DNA of 64,000 nucleotides from Hymenobacter psoromatis (lineage in GTDB: Bacteria > Bacteroidota > Bacteroidia > Cytophagales > Hymenobacteraceae). Position 1 is the first letter of the stretch. The number at the start of each line of letters is the position of its first letter. The translations under genes and the position numbers were made by a program. The stretch is taken from positions 1,116,001-1,180,000 of the forward strand of contig NZ_JAIFAG010000001.1 in assembly GCF_020012125.1 (NCBI RefSeq), written 5' to 3'. Positions 33,121 to 40,835 of this stretch are shown in pieces. The notes under the pieces were generated by a model. That model was given only the letters and a program-made list of their open reading frames with translations. It did not search any database and was not told where the DNA came from.

Positions 33121-34871
33121 TTCACCGTATTACCAGCGACCTGCCTTCTTTTAAACCTGTCGAACTACGGCCGGGGCTGAACGTCATTGTCTCGGCTAAG
33201 TCGGAGCAATCCAACGATGGGCAGACCCGCAACAAATCGGGAAAATCGAGTTTGCTGATGCTGATTCATTTTCTATTCGGGAAAGAATGCGGCACCGAAT
33301 CTTTGTTTCGCAAGCCTGAACTGGCAGCCTATACTTTTTCGCTGGAATTTGACTTGCGGGGTGCCCAGGTACGGGTAAGCCGAAGCGGCGCGACTTTTGG
33401 CTGGCTAGCAGTGGAGTTGGTGGCGGGTTCAACTGCCCAATGGCCCGACGACCCGTTGCGTGGCCAGGCTAGCGCTAAGATTGCCCAGGCAAAATGGCGT
33501 GGGGTGTTGGGCCTAGCTATGTTTGGGTTAGCTGAGAATCTAGGCACTTACGGCCCGACTTTTAGCCAGCTTTTCAGCTATTTTGTTCGGCGGTCGGAAA
33601 ATGGCGGCTTGGCCGAACCTACCAAACAAGCTGCTCTGCAACAGCCCGCCGATGTGCGGGTAGGGCTTTCGTACTTACTAGGTTTGGATTGGCGTATCAG
33701 CCAGGAGCGGGAGCGGCTGCGGCAGGAAATAACTGGGGCGCAAAAGCTCCAGAAGGTGGCGCGGGATGGTGGATTGAGCAGTGTCATAGGCGACCCAGGG
33801 CAGGTATTTACGCAGCTCACACTGGCCCAAAAGGGTGTGGACCGGCTAACCAAAGCCCTGGCAGAGTTCCGCATTCTACCCGACTACATGGAGCGCGAAA
33901 AGGAAGCTAATCACCTGACGCGCCGATTCAATGAACTGTCCGACGAGGTAGCTCAGCAGCAATTTTACGTGTCCGACTTGCGCCAGTCATTGCAGTCGGA
34001 AGATGCCCCGGCAACCACCGATTTAGAACGGCTATATGAAGAGGCCGGCTTGGTACTACCAAGCTTGGTTCGGGTGCGCTACGAAGAAGTCCGGCTATTT
34101 CACGAATCCATTGTTCGTAACCGCCGCCTGTACCTAGAAGGCGAAATCGCGGAGGTGGAGGTGGGGATAGCGGAGCGGCGGCGGCAATTGAGCAAGCTCG
34201 ACACGCGCCGTAGCGAAGTGATGCAGCTATTGCAAACGCACGGTGCCCTCGAACATCACACTCAATTACAAATTGCCTTAAGCAAGGCAGTAGCGCAAAC
34301 CGAACGACTCAAACAAAATCAACAACTATTGGAGGAAGTGGCTCAGCGCGTAGCGGAGCTTAAAATTCAGCAAGGACAACTGACTCTCCGCTTGCAGCGA
34401 GACTTCCGGGAAAACCAGCCCGTGCTGACCGAAGCAGTATTGGCTTTCGAAGCTGCCTCAGAAGCACTTTATAGCGACCCAGGCAATCTGAGCATCTATC
34501 CGTCAGAAAATGGGCCGGAATTCAGTATTACGATTCAAGGGCGCAGTAGCCGAGGGGTGAATAGTATGCAGATTTTTTGTTTTGACATGATGCTGATGCA
34601 GGTGGCGGGCAAGCAAGGAATAACTCCTGGTTTTCTAATTCACGATAGTCATTTATTCGACCCAGTAGATGAGCGACAGAATGAGAAAGCATGGGCATAC
34701 GGCGCTGAACTAGCTAGAGAATTAGGCTTTCAGTACATCATTGCGCTAAATTCTGACCAATTTCCCGCGCCGCAAAATCGGGTAACTCAGCTTGCAATTG
34801 AACAACATATAATCCCGCCGCATCTTACCGATGCTGACGGCGGTGGACTTTTTGGCTTTGATTTCTATTAA
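33117..34871 (+). CDS. ABC-3C ATPase (DUF2326 type, SMC/RecN-like)
   Basis: 584 residues from GTG 33117. N-terminal ABC half with Walker A TRNKSGKSSLL (K43, S44); long coiled coil (about 190-430, many charged heptads); C-terminal DUF2326 segment with GFLIHDSHLFDPVDERQ (about 505-521), holding the Walker B-like acidic pair, then EKAWAYGAELARELGFQYIIALNSDQFP. The architecture matches ATPases that manipulate DNA ends, like Rad50/SMC. It ends the three-gene operon; a palindrome follows 33 bases later. Base composition is more AT-rich than in housekeeping genes here, consistent with acquisition by transfer. Confidence 0.9.
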   Translation: MIHRITSDLPSFKPVELRPGLNVIVSAKSEQSNDGQTRNKSGKSSLLMLIHFLFGKECGTESLFRKPELAAYTFSLEFDLRGAQVRVSRSGATFGWLAVELVAGSTAQWPDDPLRGQASAKIAQAKWRGVLGLAMFGLAENLGTYGPTFSQLFSYFVRRSENGGLAEPTKQAALQQPADVRVGLSYLLGLDWRISQERERLRQEITGAQKLQKVARDGGLSSVIGDPGQVFTQLTLAQKGVDRLTKALAEFRILPDYMEREKEANHLTRRFNELSDEVAQQQFYVSDLRQSLQSEDAPATTDLERLYEEAGLVLPSLVRVRYEEVRLFHESIVRNRRLYLEGEIAEVEVGIAERRRQLSKLDTRRSEVMQLLQTHGALEHHTQLQIALSKAVAQTERLKQNQQLLEEVAQRVAELKIQQGQLTLRLQRDFRENQPVLTEAVLAFEAASEALYSDPGNLSIYPSENGPEFSITIQGRSSRGVNSMQIFCFDMMLMQVAGKQGITPGFLIHDSHLFDPVDERQNEKAWAYGAELARELGFQYIIALNSDQFPAPQNRVTQLAIEQHIIPPHLTDADGGGLFGFDFY

Positions 34872-34903
34872 TGGATTCCAATTCTACTTAAGCAGGGAAT
34901 GGG

Positions 34904-34951
34904 GTTAGCACTAGCTTACTTTTAAATTTTCAAAAATAAGCTAGTGCTAAC
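34904..34951. repeat. right cassette palindrome, just before the XRE gene
   Basis: 15-bp perfect arms GTTAGCACTAGCTTA / TAAGCTAGTGCTAAC, plus four inner T/A pairs. Shares CTAGCTTAyTTTT and CAAAAATAAGCTAGT with the palindrome at 31872-31908. TACTTTTA at 34917-34924, one mismatch from a -7 box, lies inside it, 4-40 bases before the XRE start. Confidence 0.8.
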
Positions 34952-34955
34952 GCTT

Positions 34956-35492
34956 ATGGGTCGCCGCTCTATTCCTTCTACCTCCCTTGCGGCTACCGTG
35001 CGCAAGTATTTTGGCCTTACCCAAACCGAACTAGGCCAGCTGCTGCACCTTACCAGAGGCCAGGTAGCGCACGTGGAAGCCGGGCGGCACCTCTTTTCAC
35101 CCGCTACTGAGCAGCCACTGTTGGCGCTGGCTGCGTCGCTGCCAGTAGCCAATGAGCCAGCCGACCCCGCCGCCCACCTGGCCCCGCCCGATGCGGCCCC
35201 GCTGGCCGCCCGCCTCGACTACTGCCAGCACCACGCCGCCCAGCTGCGCCGCGAGCAGGCGGCCCTCACCCAAGAAATAGAAGTGGCCCGCCGCTGGCAG
35301 CAGGCCCTACCCCCTCTACTGGCCCAGGCCCCCGATGTGCCCGCCCGCGCCTGGCTGCTGCGCCGCCAAGAGCAAGCCGCCGCCGACCTCGACGGCGAAA
35401 CTGCCGCCCGCTACCACCTGTTGCGCCTGCGCGCCGAAGCCCTGGAAGCCGAAGCTGCCGGGCTGGCCGCGCTGCTGCCGCCCGCGGGCTAG
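34956..35492 (+). CDS. XRE-family helix-turn-helix regulator with helical C-terminus
   Basis: 178 residues from ATG 34956 (a GTG at 34944 lies inside the palindrome). Residues about 10-65 (ATVRKYFGLTQTELGQLLHLTRGQVAHVEAGRH) form an XRE-type HTH. The remainder is Ala/Leu/Arg-rich helix, probably coiled coil for dimerisation. It begins 4 bases after a palindrome homologous to that in front of the ABC-3C promoter, suggesting it may bind both. GC is high, unlike the cassette itself, so it may belong to the host rather than to the cassette. Confidence 0.75.
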   Translation: MGRRSIPSTSLAATVRKYFGLTQTELGQLLHLTRGQVAHVEAGRHLFSPATEQPLLALAASLPVANEPADPAAHLAPPDAAPLAARLDYCQHHAAQLRREQAALTQEIEVARRWQQALPPLLAQAPDVPARAWLLRRQEQAAADLDGETAARYHLLRLRAEALEAEAAGLAALLPPAG

Positions 35493-35525
35493 GAGTTTTT
35501 GACCGCTGAAAAAAGCAGGAAAAAT

Positions 35526-35557
35526 TTGCGCGAGAAGTATTCGGCTATCTACATTTG
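35526..35557 (+). promoter_or_regulatory. promoter TTG-21-TACATTTG
   Basis: -7 box TACATTTG at 35550-35557 and TTG at 35526-35528, 39 bases upstream of the gene at 35596. Confidence 0.55.
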
Positions 35558-35595
35558 GGGCGTATTCATTTTTCCTTCATCAAATTTTTTAAAGA

Positions 35596-36015
35596 ATGGC
35601 CCTCGATTTAACCTTGCTCACTACCCAAGCCGAGTGCGACGAAGCCCTCGCCGACCTCGCCGCCGAGCTGGAAACCTACCAGCACCGCAATGACAACCTC
35701 GATTACGCGGCCAGCCAGGCCGGCCGCACTCTCGGCGACGTAACCGCCCGCCTGGCCGGCGTGCAGGCCGAAATCGACTCGTACACGGCCATGCTCAACG
35801 TGCCCAACATGCTGGCCTCGCTGCGCAAGCAAACCGAAAGCCGCCTGCGCCGCGCCAACGACCGCAAGGACAACCTGGCCGAGCGCGGCCAGGCCCGCAC
35901 CGGCAGCGCCGCCTTCCTGGCCGCCGTCGATGCCGAGCAGGTGGCGGCCCAGGTGGCGACGCTTACCAGCGCCCAGCAAGCCGTGACCACCCGCAAGGCC
36001 GCGCTGCCTGCGTAG
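35596..36015 (+). CDS. hypothetical coiled-coil protein
   Basis: 139 residues, Ala-rich and strongly helical throughout (CDEALADLAAELETYQHRNDN, KQTESRLRRANDRKDNLAER), no signal peptide or membrane segment. Has its own promoter and is followed by a strong terminator, so it is a monocistronic gene. Family unknown. Confidence 0.7.
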   Translation: MALDLTLLTTQAECDEALADLAAELETYQHRNDNLDYAASQAGRTLGDVTARLAGVQAEIDSYTAMLNVPNMLASLRKQTESRLRRANDRKDNLAERGQARTGSAAFLAAVDAEQVAAQVATLTSAQQAVTTRKAALPA

Positions 36016-36033
36016 TTGGTTTTTTGGGTTTGG

Positions 36034-36067
36034 AAAGGCCGCTCCGCTTGCCGGGGCGGCCTTTTTT
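36034..36067 (+). terminator. intrinsic terminator
   Basis: Stem AAGGCCGCTCCG / CGGGGCGGCCTT (G-T pairs tolerated) followed by six T; ends the gene at 35596-36015. Confidence 0.85.
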
Positions 36068-36148
36068 GATGGCGTGGGGTGAGGTGCCACGGAGGGCGAC
36101 CCGAACAAAGCGTACTTTACCACCTCGCCTCGACCCCCGCCAAAAAAA

Positions 36149-37402
36149 ATGCGCCTGCTACTTCTATTGTGCTGCCTGCTACCCCTGCTCAGCTCCGCCC
36201 AAACGGCCACCCTACTGCACCCCGCCGCCGTGTTTGATGGCGAAACGCTGCACCCCGGCTGGGCCGTGCTGGTGGAAGGTGAGAAAATAACCGCCGCTGG
36301 CCCGGCCGCTACCCTCGTTGCTCCGGCCGGGGCCAACGTTCTGGAGCTACCCGGCCTCACGCTGCTGCCCGGCCTCATCGAGGGGCACTCGCACTTGCTG
36401 CTGCATCCTTACAACGAAACCAGCTGGGACGACCAGGTGCTGAAGGAGCCGCTGGCCCTGCGCGTGGCCCGCGCCACGGTGAGCGCCCGCAACACGCTGC
36501 TGGCCGGCTTTACCACCAGCCGCGACCTGGGCACCGAGGGCGCGGGCTACGCCGATGTGGGCCTGAAGCAGGCCATAGACCAGGGTATTATTCCGGGTCC
36601 GCGGCTACTGGTGGCCACCCGCGCCCTGGTGGCGACCGGCAGCTACGGTCCCCGCCTGGCCGCCGTGGAAGACTTGCCGCAGGGTGCGCAGCAGGCCGAT
36701 GGCGTGGACAACCTGGTGCGGGCCGTGCGGGAGCAAATTGGCCACGGGGCCGACGTGGTGAAGGTATACGCCGACTACCGCTGGGGGCCGGGCGGCACCA
36801 CCGAGCCCACGTTTTCGCTCGAAGAGCTGACCCTCATCGTGCAAACGGCGCGCAGCAGCGGGCGCGGGGTAGTGGCCCACGCCAGTACCGCCGAGGGCAT
36901 GCGCCGCGCCGTGCTGGCCGGCGTCGAAACCATCGAGCACGGCGACGGCGGCACGCCCGAAGTTTTTCGCCTGATGAAAACAAGGGGGGTAGCCCTCTGC
37001 CCCACCGTGGCTGCTACCGATGCTACTTCGCAGTACCGCGGCTGGAAAAAAGGCCAGGAGCCTGAGCCGGCGCGGGTAGTGGCCAAGCACCGCGCCGTGC
37101 AGGCCGCCCGCCAGGCCGGCGTGACGTTCGTCATGGGTGGCGACGTGGGCGTGTTTCCGCACGGCGATAATGCCCGCGAAATGGAATTGCTGGTAACCGA
37201 CTACGGCTTCGCGCCGCTGGAGGTGCTGCGCCAAGCCACCAGCGGCAACGCCCAGGTATTTCACCTCGCCGACCGTGGCCGCATCGCCCCCGGCCTGCTC
37301 GCCGACCTCGTGGCCGTGGCCGGCGACCCTACCCGCCAGGTAGCCGCCCTGCGCCAGGTGCGCCTGGTGGTGAAGGGCGGGGTAGTGTACAAGCAACCGT
37401 AG
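36149..37402 (+). CDS. amidohydrolase (imidazolonepropionase-like), exported
   Basis: 417 residues with a signal peptide (MRLLLLLCCLLPLLSSAQ). Metal-dependent amidohydrolase fold: HxH in IEGHSHLLL (about 80-82), likely carboxylated Lys in ADVVKVYADY (about 205), His in GVVAHASTAEG and IEHGDGG, and Asp in VMGGDVGVFPHG. Periplasmic; relatives include exported peptidases (Xaa-Pro or organophosphate-type amidohydrolases), so a dipeptidase role is plausible but the substrate is unknown. Single gene. Confidence 0.9.
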   Translation: MRLLLLLCCLLPLLSSAQTATLLHPAAVFDGETLHPGWAVLVEGEKITAAGPAATLVAPAGANVLELPGLTLLPGLIEGHSHLLLHPYNETSWDDQVLKEPLALRVARATVSARNTLLAGFTTSRDLGTEGAGYADVGLKQAIDQGIIPGPRLLVATRALVATGSYGPRLAAVEDLPQGAQQADGVDNLVRAVREQIGHGADVVKVYADYRWGPGGTTEPTFSLEELTLIVQTARSSGRGVVAHASTAEGMRRAVLAGVETIEHGDGGTPEVFRLMKTRGVALCPTVAATDATSQYRGWKKGQEPEPARVVAKHRAVQAARQAGVTFVMGGDVGVFPHGDNAREMELLVTDYGFAPLEVLRQATSGNAQVFHLADRGRIAPGLLADLVAVAGDPTRQVAALRQVRLVVKGGVVYKQP

Positions 37403-37418
37403 GGGGTTGGGATTCACC

Positions 37419-37450
37419 GATTACCGCGCTTCGCTCGCCATGACAATCGG
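37419..37450. repeat. single diverged half of the GCGAGCG repeat family
   Basis: GATTACCGCGCTTCGCTCGCCATGACAAT resembles one arm of the palindromes at 44376, 50547 and 59764 with a few changes. No opposite arm is present, so this is a decayed copy. Confidence 0.55.
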
Positions 37451-37554
37451 GTTTGGCGTAAACTTTTATTGTAAGGGCATGCGAACTGCTGCGTCTGAGT
37501 TGCTACTACGCCGCCCGTTATCTTCACGGGCGCACCCGCTTCCCACTGCATTTT

Positions 37555-38262
37555 ATGAAAAAGCTTGTTGATAAGCACCCGTTGGCTATTCGCTGGTTTC
37601 ACTGGGCTAATTTCCCGGTGCTCAGCCTGATGATATGGAGCGGGCTGTGGATATACTGGGCCAATGATGTGTACCGTATCGGCTGGGGTAGCACCACGCT
37701 GTTCAAGTTCTTCCCGCAGTCATTTTACCAGGCTTTCCACCTCGACCATAAGCTGGCCCAGGGTATGGCCTGGCATTTTGTGCTGATGTGGGTGTTTTTT
37801 ATCAATGGCCTGCTCTACGTAGGCTACACCCTACTATCGGGCGAGTGGCGCTACCTGCTGCCCAATCGCCATTCTTTCCGCGAAGCCTGGGAGGTGACGC
37901 TCCACGACCTGGGTCTGCGCAAAATGGCCCCGCTCGTGCAGAAATACAACGGTGCCCAGCGCATTGCCTACACCGCCGTGGTACTGATGGGCCTGGGCTC
38001 GCTGCTCACTGGCCTGGCTATCTACCGGCCCACGCAATTTGCCTGGCTCACGAATTTGCTGGGCGGCTATGGTGCGGCGCGGGTCGAGCACTTCGTGCTG
38101 ACCATCGGCTACGTGCTGTTTTTCGTGGTGCACGTGGCGCAGGTGGTGCGCGCCGGCTGGAACAATTTCCGCTCAATGGTGGCCGGCTTCGAGATAGAGG
38201 ACGTACCCGCCGGCGCGGCCGGCCCCGTATTAGCGCAGCGTGAGCCGGACGCGAAAGCATAG
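37555..38262 (+). CDS. cytochrome b561-type membrane subunit
   Basis: 235 residues with four to five transmembrane helices; heme-ligand His candidates in IRWFHWANF, FHLDHKLAQGMAWHF and RVEHFVLTIGYVLFFVVHVAQV. Resembles Ni-Fe hydrogenase/formate dehydrogenase-type cytochrome b subunits. The next gene downstream encodes a Tat-exported molybdopterin enzyme, so this protein probably carries electrons between the quinone pool and that enzyme, as MsrQ does for MsrP. A large palindrome lies between the two genes. Confidence 0.87.
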   Translation: MKKLVDKHPLAIRWFHWANFPVLSLMIWSGLWIYWANDVYRIGWGSTTLFKFFPQSFYQAFHLDHKLAQGMAWHFVLMWVFFINGLLYVGYTLLSGEWRYLLPNRHSFREAWEVTLHDLGLRKMAPLVQKYNGAQRIAYTAVVLMGLGSLLTGLAIYRPTQFAWLTNLLGGYGAARVEHFVLTIGYVLFFVVHVAQVVRAGWNNFRSMVAGFEIEDVPAGAAGPVLAQREPDAKA

Positions 38263-38265
38263 GCC

Positions 38266-38365
38266 GGGCGGGCTGCCGGCTTTTTGGGCCGGCTGTCCGC
38301 TCCCAGGTCGCGCCATTCGGGCTGGCGATGAGCGGACAGCCGGCCCAAAAGCCGGCAGCCCGCCC
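38266..38365. repeat. 36/37-bp inverted repeat between the two redox genes
   Basis: Arms GGGCGGGCTGCCGGCTTTTT... (38266-38302) and complement (38330-38365), differing by one T in a run. Inner words GCCGGC...GGGCCGGC are repeated within each arm. Lies in the 151-base gap of an otherwise probable operon. Confidence 0.9.
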
Positions 38366-38413
38366 CCAAAACCGCGCTAACAATCAACTATCAGCAACCA
38401 GCAATCAGCAAAA

Positions 38414-39256
38414 ATGGACCAGAATCCGATGCCCCCGCACGTCTCGCCCGATGGCCAGGACCTGAAGCTGCCGCCCGGCTCGGCCCTCGACCGCGAGGCT
38501 ACGCGCCGCACCCGGCGCTCGTTTATTAGCCTGGGGTTGGCGGGCCTGGGCGGCGTGCTGGGCTGGCGCTACCTGCTAGGCCGCCCGCAGGTGGAGGGCG
38601 TGCCCGCGCCGTTCCGTAAGGTGCTCAACGCCAACGCGCGCCTCACCGAAGCCTATTTTCGCGAAACGCGCCTGGCCCCCGAGTTTGCCAAGAGCCGGGC
38701 CGTGGCCAAGGTGCGCACCAACGGCGACGCGGGCCTGCAATCGGACATCGACCTGAACGCCTGGCGGATGAAGGTGCAGCCCTACGGCGGCGGCCCGGCT
38801 CAGGAATTCACCCTGGCCGACATCAAAGCCCTACCCCGCGTGGACATGACCACCGAGCTAAAATGCATCGAGGGCTGGAGCATCATCGTGAACTGGTCGG
38901 GCGCGCGCTTCGCCGATTTTTTGGCCAAGTATCCGCTGGCCAGCCGCAGCCGCCAGCCCCTTCAGAGTAGCGCTAATCCGCCCGCCGACCTGGCTCCCTA
39001 CGTCGGCATCACTACCCCCGATGAGAAATACTACGTGGGCCTGGATATGCAAAGCGCCATTCACCCCCAAACCCTGCTTTGCTACGAGATAAACGGCCAG
39101 CCGCTGAGCCTGGCCCACGGCGCGCCGCTGCGCCTCGTCACGCCCCTCAAGTACGGTATTAAGCACCTCAAACGCATCGGTACCATCGCCTTCGCCGATG
39201 CTAAACCCGCCGACTACTGGGCCGAACAAGGCTATGACTGGTACGCAGGACACTGA
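38414..39256 (+). CDS. molybdopterin-dependent oxidoreductase (sulfite oxidase/MsrP-like)
   Basis: 280 residues with a twin-arginine signal (TRRTRRSFISLGLAGLGG). Oxidoreductase_molyb domain with the molybdenum-ligand Cys151 in TELKCIEGWS and the C-terminal RLVTPLKYGIKHLKRIGTIAF that binds the cofactor. Periplasmic. Paired with the cytochrome b gene upstream, it may reduce methionine sulfoxides or another oxide, or oxidise sulfite; the small size without a dimerisation domain favours an MsrP-like enzyme. Confidence 0.9.
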   Translation: MDQNPMPPHVSPDGQDLKLPPGSALDREATRRTRRSFISLGLAGLGGVLGWRYLLGRPQVEGVPAPFRKVLNANARLTEAYFRETRLAPEFAKSRAVAKVRTNGDAGLQSDIDLNAWRMKVQPYGGGPAQEFTLADIKALPRVDMTTELKCIEGWSIIVNWSGARFADFLAKYPLASRSRQPLQSSANPPADLAPYVGITTPDEKYYVGLDMQSAIHPQTLLCYEINGQPLSLAHGAPLRLVTPLKYGIKHLKRIGTIAFADAKPADYWAEQGYDWYAGH

Positions 39257-39280
39257 TTAAATAGGTAATAAGTAATGAGC

Positions 39281-39324
39281 AATAGGGTAATGTCGTTCAA
39301 CTGTGAAAACGACATTACCCTATT
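39281..39324. terminator. 17-bp hairpin between convergent genes
   Basis: Arms AATAGGGTAATGTCGTT / AACGACATTACCCTATT with a 10-nt loop, extendable outward with TAATGA/TCATTA. Separates the molybdoenzyme gene from the convergent gene at 39330. Confidence 0.65.
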
Positions 39325-39329
39325 ATTCA

Positions 39330-39725
39330 TTACAGCACTACCCGAATTTCGTAGTGCTCGGCCTTAGCATCCTGCGCGTTGGGGACGCGCCAGGCACCCA
39401 CGCGGCTGGGGCCATAGCCGAGGTTGACTTTCACCCACTCGTTGCGGGTGGGTAGGAGGGTCAGAATATCTTGGGCGAGCTGGTTGAGGTCGGTCTGGGC
39501 GTCCTCGCGGCGCTGCGTTAGCTCGTCGGCATGTTGGTCAAAGGAACCGGTGGGTGGGCGCTGCTCAAATTCCTGGGCCGATTGAGCTGCGGCCGCGTCG
39601 TAGGTGGCCTCGTTGCGGTCGGCCACGGTGAGCTTGCGCAGGTCCTCTTTGGCGGCCAAGTAAGCTTCTACTTTGCGCACGAGGGGTTGCAGGTTGGGGT
39701 CGAGGTAGTCGAGGTTGGAAGCCAT
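39330..39725 (-). CDS. hypothetical protein, ~130 residues
   Basis: 131 residues (MASNLDYLDPNLQPLVRKVEAYLAAKEDL...). The first 90 residues are charged helices with a likely coiled coil; the last 40 contain beta-like WVKVNLGYGPSRVGAWRVPN. No signal or membrane segment. Family not recognised. It is the minus-strand gene before a small zinc-ribbon gene; an 85-base gap separates the two. Confidence 0.65.
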   Translation of the reverse strand: MASNLDYLDPNLQPLVRKVEAYLAAKEDLRKLTVADRNEATYDAAAAQSAQEFEQRPPTGSFDQHADELTQRREDAQTDLNQLAQDILTLLPTRNEWVKVNLGYGPSRVGAWRVPNAQDAKAEHYEIRVVL

Positions 39726-39810
39726 TTTTTTTAGTGTTTAGTAAATAAGGTTTAGTAATTAGGGCCGTTTAATGAACAAGCGCGAGGGAAACGACATTAA
39801 TCACTAAACT

Positions 39811-39969
39811 CTACTCGTTAATCCCTGATTTCTTGTTTCGCTGGCACTTTTCGCTGCAATATTTCACGTCTGGCCAATTGTTGCGCCACTTCTTGCGGTA
39901 CTCGAAGGGCAGGCCGCAGGTGGCGCAGATTTTAGTGGGGAGCTGGCCTTTTTTCTGCGACGCGAGCAT
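39811..39969 (-). CDS. DUF2256 zinc-ribbon small protein
   Basis: 52 residues: MLASQKKGQLPTKICATCGL, then PFEYRKKWRNNWPDVKYCSEKCQRNK. Two Cys pairs (ICATC, YCSEKC) form a zinc knuckle; the basic KKW...KYCSxKC core is the DUF2256 signature. Function unknown; members often sit beside photolyase or redox genes. Divergent from the methyltransferase gene at 40071 with about 100 bases between. Confidence 0.88.
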   Translation of the reverse strand: MLASQKKGQLPTKICATCGLPFEYRKKWRNNWPDVKYCSEKCQRNKKSGINE

Positions 39970-40070
39970 GAGGTGGGGGTAGGAAACGAAATGCCGCCGG
40001 ACCTTCGCCGGCCGGCCCGGCGCTGTTTACGTTCAAAGAGCCCCTTCCGGCCATCCCTACCCCCCTCCTG

Positions 40071-40820
40071 ATGCCCCACCAAGCCCCCGACCTGCTCGGC
40101 CAGGCCCTGCTCGACTACCAGCATGGCCACCACGCAGCCACCCTCACCGTGCAGTGCAGCGCCGCCGAAGATGAGCAATTGCCTGCCGCCTACTTCTTCC
40201 GCACCCTGCTGGCCATGCCCGAACTGGAGCGCCAGGCCCTCGATGAGTGCCGCGGCCGCGTGCTCGACCTCGGGGCCGGGGCCGGCTGCCACTCGCTGGA
40301 GCTGCAAAGCCGGGATTTTCAGGATGTGCGGGCCGTGGACCATTCTACGGGGGCCGTGCAGGTGATGCAGGCGCGCGGCGTGCGCCAGGTGGCGCAGCAC
40401 GATATTTTTGCGCCCCGCAGCGCCGAGGAGCGCCCCTACGATACGGTACTTATGCTGATGAATGGCCTGGGCCTGGCCGGTACCCTCGAAGGGCTTGATA
40501 AATTTCTGGTCCACGCCCGCACATTGCTCGCTCCCGACGGCCAGCTGCTAGCCACTTCTTCCGACATCAGCTATCTATATCAAGACGAGGACGGCGCGCT
40601 GGTATTCAACCTCAACGGCCCGTACTACGGCGAAGTCACTTATACTTTTCAATATAAAGACCAGACCGGTGAGCCCTTCCCCTGGCTCTTTATCGACGCC
40701 ACGTTGCTGGAAGATGCCGCCCGCGCCGCCGGGTACGAGGTAGACTTTTTGGGTGATGATGAGAATGGCCAGTACTTAGTGCGGCTCACGGTAGTAGGCG
40801 GCTTCGAGCCGGGAATATAG
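40071..40820 (+). CDS. class I SAM-dependent methyltransferase
   Basis: 249 residues. Motif I VLDLGAGAGCHSLELQ (about 65-80), motif II acidic VRAVDHSTGA, and FAPRSAEERPYDTVLMLMNGLGL in the motif IV position. The C-terminal half is beta-rich. Probably small-molecule or protein methylation; no neighbour narrows the substrate. Its end is 15 bases from the convergent ackA gene. Confidence 0.83.
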   Translation: MPHQAPDLLGQALLDYQHGHHAATLTVQCSAAEDEQLPAAYFFRTLLAMPELERQALDECRGRVLDLGAGAGCHSLELQSRDFQDVRAVDHSTGAVQVMQARGVRQVAQHDIFAPRSAEERPYDTVLMLMNGLGLAGTLEGLDKFLVHARTLLAPDGQLLATSSDISYLYQDEDGALVFNLNGPYYGEVTYTFQYKDQTGEPFPWLFIDATLLEDAARAAGYEVDFLGDDENGQYLVRLTVVGGFEPGI

Positions 40821-40835
40821 GCGCGAGCGGCGCGC

